From Spinacia oleracea (taxonomy: Eukaryota > Streptophyta > Magnoliopsida > Caryophyllales > Amaranthaceae), in the NCBI RefSeq assembly GCF_020520425.1, contig NC_079489.1, positions 16,888,001-16,952,000 on the forward strand: 64,000 nt of DNA. The letters are read 5' to 3'. Below are positions 1 to 9,326 of this stretch, in pieces. The translations under genes and the position numbers were made by a program. Positions within the stretch are counted from its first letter, which is position 1, and the number at the start of each line of letters is the position of its first letter. The notes under the pieces were generated by a model that had not been told where the DNA came from, made no database searches, and worked only from the letters and a program-made list of their open reading frames with translations.

Positions 1-474
1 TGATGAGGGTGTGCAAGGTGCCCCCTTGCACAGGGGCCTCACACCTGGTACCCAATTAGAGACCCAATTAGAGGGCCCAAAATGCCAACTAACTCCTTTA
101 AATTTGGTTAATATTTAGATGTTCAATCTCATTAACTATTAACTCATTCACATTAATTGTTGGCAATTGTAAAGGTTGAAGTTAATTAATAATTATTCTC
201 ATTGTTCTAAGATATATGTCAACCTTCTCCTAATAATACATTATATTGTCCGACTGTTTTTGCAAGATTGAAGAAACAACCCTTCTTTATTGCACCCTAT
301 AGTTAATCAAGACAAAACTAATTAAACATATACGGTTTAATAAAATGACTTAAAATGAAAGGTTAAAACAATAACACTATTTATAATGTACTTAATGAAT
401 CTTAATTTCATAATTTTTTTTAATAATTCAAAATTAATCATCCTTCACTCACTGAGGTATATTATAGAGTTATA
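1..474. other. AT-rich intergenic DNA
   Basis: No coding frame, RNA gene or clear repeat boundary is visible in this stretch. It is AT-rich with short homopolymer runs and ends at the 3' terminus of a Helitron. Confidence 0.5.
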
Positions 475-1188
475 CTAGTTTAGGGCCCGTACAACGCACG
501 GCTACTACTAAAACAATTTATTATTTTAATAGTAATTAAAAGACTTGTGATATTAGTAAAACATGAAAGTAAAAGGATATATGAAAAAGTATAAATTCAA
601 AGTTGTGTAAAAAAAAATATTCAAAGGAACTAAATTTGCATATTCCTATACAAAGTTAAAAATTATAGTCGTTTACTTGTATGTAGAACGATCTAACAAC
701 GTTAACCAAACCCGAATGACTCAAGACTAATTTTCGAAAAGACCCGAGCATAACCGAGTTAGTCAAATACAACATGTTTTGAATTGAGTAAAATCTTGAT
801 AAATAAACTTATATGTTAGTCTACTTGCCATGTGTTATTATTTTAATTAACATTCTTACTTACCAGTTACCATGTATTATACTATTAATAGTAGACTAAC
901 ATTAGAAGTTCATTTATCAATATTTTTTATATTTCTTATCAGATTGTAATAATACATAAATAAAATTATATTATAAAGGAAAAAATAATATTGATTTAGC
1001 TTTCCTCCAATAATATATTATTGAGTACACATCTATGGTAATTAAAATATATTTTTGTTTTAGTTTCCTAACAAAACGTAATGTAATTTATTTATTTTAA
1101 AGTAAAAAAAAATATTTTGGCGGGAAAAAAGCGCATCAAGAAATGACACGTGTAATTCCTGGTGTCCCTTTTAGTATATAGTAATAGA
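475..1188 (-). mobile_element. Non-autonomous Helitron, 714 bp
   Basis: Read on the minus strand, the element starts with TC at 1188 (TCTATTACTATATACT), preceded by a host A. It ends with CTAG at 478-475, followed by a host T, as expected for insertion between A and T. Just before the CTAG is a short hairpin (CCGTGC/GTACGG, about 493-507). These are the three structural signs of a Helitron. It encodes no protein, so it would depend on a helicase/replicase from another element. No target duplication is expected. A related 5' end lies at 3157. Confidence 0.75.
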
Positions 1189-1242
1189 TTTTTAACATAC
1201 TCGTTTAAATTTATTAATCTAATATGCATATTTAAAATACTA

Positions 1243-2872
1243 CTCCCTCCATTCCTTTTTGTTGTTCCCATTTCCTTTTTTGGCATTTCTTTTTGTTGTT
1301 CCCCTACTGAATCTTTATTATTTTTGGCCATAGTTTTTTTACCAATTTACCCTAAGATTCCCCACTATTTACCAAAAAACCTTAAGATTCTACCCTTTTT
1401 CCACCCTCTTTTTCCCCACCACCCTTATTTAATTAATTTCCCATCCCCCATAACCCCACCCCACTACCGTCACTTTCACTCTCTCTCACCTCTCTGATTT
1501 CACTCTCTCTCACCTCTCTCACCTGCAGATTTTTATTTTTTTTATTATCATCCGAGCAAAAATTGAATTGGGTTCCTAGGAGAATATGAATTCTTCCTCG
1601 CTGATTTCACTCTCTCTCACCTCCGATTTCACTCTCTCTCACCTCACTGATTTCTCTCTCTCTCTTCAACCTCCTTTCATTTTTCTCTCTCTCCTCCTTC
1701 CTTCTCTGTTTCGATTGCTGATACCCTCAAGAACATCAAAGATGTTCTTCATTTTCATATTCCTCCTCTCACTTTTCTCTCTCTCCTCCTTCCTCTCTCA
1801 CTTTTCTCTCTCCTCGTTCAATATCGCCGCCACCACCACCACAACTCCGCCACCGCCACCACCACCCGAAAAAGCTGTAGAATACGTATTATGGTTTTAG
1901 ATGGTGAAATTCGACCACGAAAACCCTAGATCTAGAGTTTTCATGGTCGAATTTGACCTCTAAATCCTCAAAATCGTGAAATTGAGATCAATTGGGTATT
2001 TATTTATTTTTGTATTCACGTTTCAAATTTTTAGGGTTTTTTTTTTTTGCGAACTTATGACGAATTTCTGGGTTGTTTTTTTGGTTGATTTTGGTCGAGT
2101 TTTTGGTTTAATTTTTGTCGAATTTTTGGTTGATTTTGGACGAACTTTTTGCCGAAATTTTTGTCGAATTTCGGGTTGAATGTTCTCGAATTTTGGTTTG
2201 ATTTTGGTCGATTTTTTGGGGTTTATTTTGGTCTAAATTTGGGTTGAATTATCTCGATTTTCTTGTCTAATTTTTGGGTTGATTTTGGTTGAACTTTCTC
2301 GAATTTCTGGGTTTAATTTTGGTTGAATTTGTTCGATTTGGGTTTAATTTCTGGGTTTAATTTCTGGGTTTAATTTTCTGGGTTTAATTTTCTGGGTTTA
2401 ATTTTCTGGGTTGAATTTCTGGGTTGAATTTGTTCGATTTGGGTTGAATTTTCCTGATTTTCTGGGTTGAATATGTTCGTATTTATGGGTTGAATTGTGC
2501 TCGAATTTGTTCACGAATTTGTGAGTTATTGAAGTCTAAATTTCTGGGTTTTTGTTGGATTTTCTTATTTTTTGGTTATATTTTAAATCGAATTTTCTGG
2601 TTCGATTTAGTGGTTCGATTTAGAGTTGTTCTAATTTTGTTCTTTTTCTGGTTCGATTTTAATCTGATTATTTTGTTAATGAAATATCTCTCATTTATCT
2701 TATTTATTTAATATTTTCTCTCTCCTTCCTTTATTTTAAATATATAATCTCTTACACACAATCATTATTCTTACACCCAATCATTACTCTTATCCCAATA
2801 CAAACAAAGATTCAATTTTCTTAAAAACCCCCCAACATTCTTTATGGGAACAACATAAAGGAATGGAGGGAG
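1243..2872. mobile_element. Mariner/Stowaway-like element, 1.63 kb
   Basis: The ends are near-perfect inverted repeats of about 28 bp (CTCCCTCCATTCCTTT at the left, its complement at 2845-2872), flanked by TA at 1241-1242 and 2873-2874. The CTCCCTCC terminus and TA duplication are typical of Stowaway/Tc1-mariner elements. It is long for a MITE and shows no transposase. The interior holds a CT-rich stretch (about 1470-1810), a (CCACCR)n patch near 1828-1866 and a GGGTTTAA-rich minisatellite. The interior resembles the 5' end of a captured plant gene, but that is only inference. Confidence 0.75.
2240..2480 (+). repeat. Degenerate minisatellite TTTCTGGGTTTAA
   Basis: Many imperfect copies of a 13-16 bp unit (TTTCTGGGTTTAATT and variants with GGGTTGAATT). 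The cleanest tandem run is about 2340-2440. It lies inside the Stowaway-like element. Open frames here are by-products of the repeat. Confidence 0.6.
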
Positions 2873-2874
2873 TA

Positions 2875-3157
2875 ATATGGTAATTTGATCAAAATATTGA
2901 GTGCTATATTTTCTATTATTAATATAGCTATTTGACTAACATTAGAATAATTATTATTATTACGCCGTAGCTATTATTGTTATGATTTATAAACTTAATT
3001 TTGTTTCCATACATAAATAGTTAATAAAAAAAGGTAAAGAATAAAAATAAAATAAAATAGATACACTTTTTTGGGAAAGTAGTTTTTGGCGGGAAAAAAT
3101 CGCACCAGGAATTGATACGTGTCATTCGTGGTGTCTCTTTTAGTATATAGTAATAGA
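2875..3157 (-). mobile_element. Helitron 5'-end fragment
   Basis: On the minus strand a Helitron-type start (TCTATTACTATATACT) lies at 3157, preceded by A. The following 70 bp (GGCGGGAAAAAA box and CACGTGTCA-like motif, 3086-3157) closely match the start of the Helitron at 1188. No matching hairpin plus CTAG end was found to the left, so the 3' end is lost or lies beyond the mariner-like insertion. A third, more diverged relative is at 36850-37030. Confidence 0.5.
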
Positions 3158-3295
3158 TTTATTAAATTGAAAATAATTAATTCAATTACAGGGCCCAATT
3201 TACATCTTTAGCATAGGGCCTTCAAAAAGTCTAAGATGGCCCTGTGAGCAGTTGAGGAATCTCGAGAGGGTTTTGATTTTGAAGCTTCAAACTTG

Positions 3296-4557
3296 ATGAA
3301 GAATATGAAATCAAGTCGTTCCGTTTTTGAAGAAATCCCATCTCCAATTCTATGGGATATATTTTCAAGACTCCCAAGTCCCAACTAAAGCATGCTTGAA
3401 TTGTAGTCTTGTTTGCAAAGACTGGTATAATATCATCAAAAGTCCTGAAAAGTTGACGAGTCAGGTAATCTTATCATCAATTCGGATGCTATGCTAAGAT
3501 TCAAGTTCGAAATGGAAATCCCTTTTCACAAATTGTATGTGGTAAACGAATGCGAAGGGCTAATCTGTATGAAATCTGCGGAGAATGAATCTTAGCATAG
3601 CATATATTTAATCTCAAGCAAACTCGTAAACCATATAATTATTCCGTGGCGAGTTTTGGGTTCGGTAGCTGCCCTGTGACACACCAGTTCAAAGTCCTGA
3701 GAATCATCAAGATAAACAACGAAGGTGATTATGTGGCTGAAATACAAACAGTTGGGACTAATATTTGGACAAGTATTGGTAAATCTCCAGCACTATTGCA
3801 AATGTGGAAGAATAGTGTAGCTTATATCCATGGATCACTTCACCAGTACATGGGCTCTTATAAGGAAAGATGTATATGGTCATTCAATTTTGGAAACGAA
3901 CAGTTTTTGAAAATCCCGATTCCTGACCGAATTATGAACGAATCGTATATAGACTTGTGTGTGTACGATTCTCATCTTTGTATGAGTTGTGTGTCTGAAC
4001 GGGGGCCGCATGATGTATTTGATGTATGGGTTATGAAGGAATATGGTAAAGAAATTCACAAATTCTTATTTACACGGGGTGTACGATAAATATTGTACAC
4101 CTAAGTTAAAATTAACGTAAAATACTTAAAAGTTACCCTTATATACGTAAAAGTTATCTATTTTTTTACTGATAAATTTTTTCATTTTAATAAAAAAGCA
4201 TTTCTTCAAAATCACTAAGAATGTATAAAATCTATCATTTATCCAAGTTAGAGAAAACTAGGTAAAAGTTATGTTGGTGTACAATAAATTTATTATACAC
4301 TTTGTGCATGCAGGACCTTTTGAAAGAAATTTGTGTTACGAGGATATTGTCCGAAACAAGTGTGTGCTGGGTTTCATCCGCTTCCTCTATTGCAAATGGA
4401 TAATGGTAAAATCTTGGTATTTTCTTCTCGTGCTTTTAAGGGTCTTGTATTATATGACATGGAAACCAAATAATGGAAACAAGCACGCGTTTCTGGGATT
4501 CGTGATCGATCTTAGAGTGATGGGGTGCAGTCCCAGGTTTTCAAAGTTTCAACTTTG
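3296..4557 (+). pseudogene. F-box/FBA-domain protein pseudogene
   Basis: The start ATG (3296) leads into an F-box (IPSPILWDIFSRLP) that runs into a stop at 3386-3388. In the next frame the F-box continues (SLVCKDWYNIIKSPEKL, about 3398-3460), so a one-base slip in the CCC run at 3380-3382 breaks the gene. Further on, VVNECEGLICMKS (about 3540-3580) and a 147-residue open segment (3646-4089: GFGSCPVTHQFKVLRI, AEIQTVGTNIW, DVFDVWVMKEYG) match the F-box-associated domain of plant SCF adaptor proteins. A MITE (4057-4322) interrupts the C-terminal part, which resumes out of frame (MDNGKILVFSS, about 4395-4430). F-box proteins choose substrates for SCF ubiquitin ligases. This copy cannot make a full product. 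Confidence 0.8.
4057..4322. mobile_element. MITE family A, copy 1 (in F-box pseudogene)
   Basis: The segment from CACAAATTCTTATTTACA to GTGCATGCAGGACCTTTTG has a close relative at 50254-50579 in unrelated surroundings, which defines it as mobile. Both ends carry sub-terminal palindromes (GGTGTACGATAAATATTGTACACC-like at the left, the related GGTGTACAATAAAT at the right). Internally it repeats AAAAGTTA-type words. It carries no gene. I could not define a clean target duplication, so the exact ends are uncertain by a few bases. Confidence 0.6.
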
Positions 4558-4654
4558 AATGATATCACAAGTCACGGACTCACGGTTAATTTATTGTTGG
4601 TGTTCTTTAATTTTTAATTTTGCAAAAAATATGATTTATTGAGGGATGATTTTA

Positions 4655-5533
4655 CAATAGCCACAATAAAATAGTAGCCACCATAACTCATTAAATCTTA
4701 GCCCTTAAATAAAAGTGGACTATTCTTATCCATTGATTTTGCTGACTTTTAATTTATTTTTAACCATTTCATAATGAAATTATAATAAATTTTCGAACAA
4801 ACTTTATACTAAAAAATAACATTCAAAATTAAAAATTTAAAACCGTCTCATCTACAACTATTGTCTGATCTTTCGAAAACAATTTCTGCAACAAAACAAT
4901 CAAATTCGAATCCAGAAGTATTTGAAGTGGCCACTTTGAGCAACGGTTTCGATGACTAAGACCTTTAATCCACTCGCAAGTTTCGTTTTTATTTTCACAA
5001 ACTTGCAGAATCGGTTTATGTTAAATATCAAATTACTTTGCTAAGTTTTGATGAGTTAAAAAACAGAACTGCAAATTACAAGTTTGATAATGAATTAATG
5101 GATATCCCTTTCCCTTCTTTTCTTTAGATAATTATAATTTGCAGGTCTCTGTTACGACTTGCCATTAAAACAAAACTTCTTTGTTCCAATTTCAAATTTT
5201 GTATTTCCTCGGAGAAGTAAATTTTCGAATTTTAATCAAATTAAATAATCTGAGATGGTTTTAATGTTAAAATAAGATGATTAGAAATATAATCATGTTT
5301 TCATTTATGTACTTTTTCGTCGAATTTTAATGGCTGAGCGGTTGGAAAATAGGAGAAGGGGCTAAGAAAGAGAAAACACCAGAAAATGAACGTGGAATAA
5401 AAACCAGGATTTTTTTTGTCAATTTTTAAAATAAACTATAAAGTTAACTGAATCAATGACCCAGATCGTTCAACAGTAATGAAGAGCTAAGATTTAGTTA
5501 ATTGTAGTGTCTACCGTTTTGTTGTAGCCATTG
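4655..5533. mobile_element. TIR element with about 55-bp diverged terminal inverted repeats
   Basis: The left end (CAATAGCCACAATAAAATAG, then CATTAAATCTTAGCCCTT) is matched in inverted orientation by the right end (about 5480-5533; complement reads CAATGGCTACAACAAAAC, then ACTAAATCTTAGCTCTT), roughly three quarters identical over 55 bp. The long terminal repeats and absence of a gene suggest a non-autonomous Mutator-like element. No exact 9-bp duplication was found, so the class is tentative. Confidence 0.5.
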
Positions 5534-5789
5534 AAAAACCTTCCTTTTTTGAGATAAGTTTAAGTAGAATTTCATCAACGTCTTATTCGCGCCGTTTTCG
5601 TGGATTGCTTGTTCTTGCTGTTTTCGTGGTTGCTATTTTCTGTTGCTTGACTTATATGGGCTTTGTTTTCTTTACTTTATTTTTGTTACTTATTAGATTG
5701 GACCAGAAAATCAGATTAAATCCGATCATATCAGACCAGAAAAAGCAAATAACACTCCCATACTGTTATAAATGAAGGACCTTTTAGGC

Positions 5790-6640
5790 TTGAATGTTGA
5801 TTTGTATGACAATTTGATGTTTGAATAATGAGAAGAAATAATTAAAGAAATTAAAAATACACACAAAGATTTAAGGTGGTTCACTCTTCAATGAGCTACA
5901 TCCACCATGGGGGAGGGTTTGGAGCTTGTATTACTCTTCAATGGAGAAAGGATTACAAAGAGGAATTCTCAAAGGTGAAGAAGAGAGAATTCTATGTATG
6001 CTTAGATCTAGGGTTTCAACCTCACTTGTGTTTCTTTCTCTTGATTCTGAAAATCTCATTACATTTGGTATTTATAGTGTTAGACATCAAACCAATCTAA
6101 GGGACAAGAAAAGGCCACGTCGATTGTACCGTGCGGAGAAGAAAACAGATTACCCGCAGAGTTCGGTCGAACCTTCAAAGGGTTCGGCCGAACCAGGTCA
6201 GGTTCGGCCGAACTTACCAAAAAGTTCGGACGAACCTCCAAAAAACATAGTTCCTGATTCTCTTCAGGTTCGGCCGAACATTCTAAGAGTTCGGCCGAAC
6301 TTTCCCAAAGTTCGGCCGAACCTCCAAAATCACAGCTACTGACTTCAGGTTCGGCCGAACCACCTAATAGTTCGGCCGAACTTCCAGTAGGTTCGGCCGA
6401 ACTTCCAGTAGGTTCGGCCGAACTTCCCCTGCTGCATGACAACTTCTCGTAAAACAGTCATAACTCCCTCATTTCTCATCCAAAATGAGCTTATGACTAG
6501 GCGTTGGAAAGCTATTGAGCCAAGCTTTCACCTCCAACTTGAATCAACTCAATCTAATGAGTAGATCATGAGATATGTCCATTTGAAGTCATACCTTCCA
6601 CTATAACACCCTAACATCATTTAAGGAAGATTCGAGGCAC
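5790..6640. repeat. LTR-like repeat block with palindrome array
   Basis: This block begins near TGTTGATTTGTATG. It contains an AGATTTAAGGTGGTTCACTC motif resembling one common in plant LTRs and TRIMs, and a dense palindrome array (6161-6423). Open frames on both strands are caused by the array. A complete LTR pair was not found, so this may be a solo LTR or fragment. Confidence 0.4.
6161..6423. repeat. Array of 11 GTTCGGCCGAAC palindromes
   Basis: Eleven copies of the 12-bp palindrome GTTCGGCCGAAC start at 6161, 6182, 6202, 6224, 6268, 6289, 6310, 6349, 6370, 6391 and 6412. Only the first and fourth have a one-base change in the centre. Spacing is mostly 20-22 bp, with spacers that differ more than the palindromes. 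Confidence 0.85.
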
Positions 6641-6938
6641 ACATAACACATACAACATTCAAATTACACCAAACTAGACAACAAATTAGAAAATCGGACC
6701 ATATTAGGTGAAGACGGAAGAGAATTAGAGAACAAGGCCTTAATTAGAAAAGCTGTCAAGGAAAATACATTAAGAGGGGTAATCTTAGTTTCAGTAGAAT
6801 GCTATGATTCGATATAGTCATGTCTAAAGTTAACAATGGAGTAATTTGCTTGAAAGATTATTATCATTGCGTTTGATACAGTGGAACTTTTTTTTTGTAA
6901 GACTAATCTAATAATATACTTACAATATCCCATGCAAG

Positions 6939-7104
6939 CAGTGGCGGATCCAGTGTATGGGAAGTGGGGTCACTTGGCCAAAATATTTTGCATAATTTTA
7001 GTTAATTTTTGACTAATTCATTTTAAAAAGTACCTAATTTAGTTAATTTTTCATTAATTTTGTAATAGTGACCCCACTTAGTACTATTTCTAGATCCGCC
7101 ACTG
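6939..7104. mobile_element. hAT-type MITE, 166 bp
   Basis: The terminal inverted repeats are CAGTGGCGGATCCAG and CTAGATCCGCCACTG. The element is flanked by an exact 8-bp duplication, CATGCAAG, at 6931-6938 and 7105-7112. An 8-bp duplication and CA...TG termini fit the hAT superfamily. It lies about 120 bp downstream of the ZIP transporter stop codon. A larger relative with the same termini is at 47879-48707. Confidence 0.88.
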
Positions 7105-7226
7105 CATGCAAGCATTAATCTTCCAACGTTTTATAATTTTTTTTAACAATTTTTTGGAAGTAACAAGTAGGAAAGCAAGCAATAAGAGAGTAGTTCACTA
7201 TTTCTTAGCTTAAAAGAAAAAGAAAA

Positions 7227-9326
7227 TCAAGCCCAGATAGCCAATATAGCCATAAAACCAGCACCAAGAAGCAAGGTAAGATTTGCTCCAAAGAAAAGCT
7301 TAGTATTGTTTTGCACCTTAGGGCTCATAAAGTCTTGAGCTAGTAGATCAACAAGCGCCATGTAAATCAAGATTCCTGCTGCGACTGAGTTCAACAAGCC
7401 TTGAACAATCAGAGCGGTTGGGCTACTATCATTATAAATACTATTTATTCCAATTCCAACTGCTATTCCAACTGGAGTTGTGAGGGAGAAGAATACTGAC
7501 ATGCACAATGTAGAAGATGACTTGAAAGCTGCCTGCATATATATATATTTACCAAAGTACGTAGTAATCAAAGTATTAGTACGAGTTTAAATGTGACACT
7601 TTATTTATTTGCTTGATTAACAACCAACTTTAATTCATCTCAAACAAAACCAGCTTAATTATGCACAAATAATTAATTTAAGAGGGGTCGATTGAAACAA
7701 ACCTGTACAATGCATCCGCCAAGTCCAACACCCTCGAAGAACTGATGGAAGCACAAAGCGGCCATGAGAGGCTTGATTGTATCAAGGCTTTGAGAAGTAC
7801 CCATTGATATCCCTATAATCACTGAATGAACCACAATACCCATCTCCAAGACCTAAAAAATCATAGTACGCAATATCATTATTGATGCACATCTCATAGT
7901 ACTATGAGTATTGAGTAATACGGAGTATATCATACGTAGTACTTAATTGTATAATTTAGTACTAGCTCATAATGTATTAAAAATGTGTTTTTTATGTGGT
8001 TAAAACGTGGGCATTTAGTGAGTCTACGACACAATCATGGGACAGAGCATTCAAATCAAAGTTCCATAGAATAAGATGATACTCCCTCCGAATCTAAATG
8101 TTTTTCCCATTTTCCTTTAACACATATGCCAATCCACATTTTACATCGTTAATATCTCTACTTGCGTATTATTAAAAAATTAAATTTTTTATATTGTCAA
8201 AGTACTCATTGAGACGAATCAAACAAGACTTCACATTACTATGTTTTTTCTTATATATTGAAAATAACTCATAAGATTTTCTTCCATTATGAATAGTGTC
8301 AAGATTCTAAATGGGAAAAACATTTAGATTCGGAGGGAGTATAATTTTAAATAATTGTTTCTTAACGCTTAACTAGTTTATCAGCAAAATAAATTAATTA
8401 GTTTAATAGATTACAAATTCTTGTAAAAGACGGTCTGACCACGTGTCAAGTTACTCAATTAACATACTACGAAATTAATTATGTTTATGTTTTACATAAT
8501 ATTATCATTATGAGTAAAATAAAAAAAATTGATGATACGAAAATAAAAAAAAAAATACTAACATAATTTTAGGAAAGAAAACTTAGGTGGACCGTGTAGA
8601 TAGGAGAAAAGGAGATTAAAGATAACAGAGAAACAACACCAAACCCTAAATCTACCCTAACCCTAATTCCAAAAATAGTTGGTCTAATTACGCCGAACAT
8701 GTTACCTGTGATGTAACTTTGTATCTGATACGATCCAACTCATTCAAACCCTCAGGGGTAGCTCCAGGACCTGGACCATGGGCATGTCCATGGGTAGCAT
8801 GTGTATGAAGGTGGATATGTCCGGTATGGTCACCACTCATCTCTTCATCAATCATAGGCAAAGTATCCTTCTTCCCACCAAAGTGTACCCTACGATAGTA
8901 ACCGGTGGCAAAGGAATCAATCATCAAACTTCCTAGGGCACCCACCATGGCGAAAAGCCCCATAAAGGGAAACTTTCCCCAAGGATTTTCATCAAGGCAA
9001 GGGTTTGTGAGGTCTTCGTAGGCATCAGGTAGAATGTGAATAAACCCAGTTGACAAAATCACCCCTGCTGCGAAAGTTTTTACTAGAAAAAATAAATTAC
9101 TATTCGGGTTTAGGGCGGGGAAATTCTTCCCCGCGAGAGGAAGGGAAACTCCTAGGGCACTTGCTGCCAGAATGGCGGCAATTGCCCCGAGTTTATATTT
9201 TAGGGTAAGTTTAGTATCATCATGTGTTGAATTTTCGTGATCGCAATTGCAATCACCTACCACCAAGGATGATGACAAGAGGAGAACGAGAGTGATAAGA
9301 ATTAGATAGTTTAATACTTGCGCCAT
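7227..9326 (-). CDS. ZIP-family zinc/iron transporter (IRT/ZIP type)
   Basis: Three exons on the minus strand: 9326-8706 (207 codons), 7852-7703 (50 codons) and 7532-7227 (101 codons plus stop). All splice sites are GT-AG and phase 0. The 358-residue product matches the usual length of plant ZIP transporters, which move Zn2+, Fe2+ and related divalent metals into the cytoplasm. Visible features are a hydrophobic signal-like N-terminus (1-24); transmembrane segments from about residue 45; a cytosolic histidine-rich loop ([18 protein letters not shown]) between TM3 and TM4; the ZIP signature [10 protein letters not shown] in TM4 and [11 protein letters not shown] in TM5 (exon 2), which carry the metal-binding His and Glu residues; and three C-terminal membrane segments. 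Intron 1 contains a Stowaway MITE (8092-8339). The family assignment is firm; substrate and subgroup cannot be told from sequence alone. Confidence 0.93.
8092..8339. mobile_element. Stowaway MITE in ZIP intron 1, 248 bp
   Basis: Long, nearly perfect terminal inverted repeats (CTCCCTCCGAATCTAAATG at the left; complement at 8321-8339), flanked by TA at 8090-8091 and 8340-8341. It could fold into a hairpin in the unspliced transcript. No gene. Confidence 0.88.

Noticed and set aside
6080..6442. Minus-strand frame of SSAEPTG repeats and a possible CRISPR-like array
   Set aside because: The repeat is a 12-bp palindrome with spacers of about 9 bp in a plant nuclear context. It is not a CRISPR array and the frame is a by-product.
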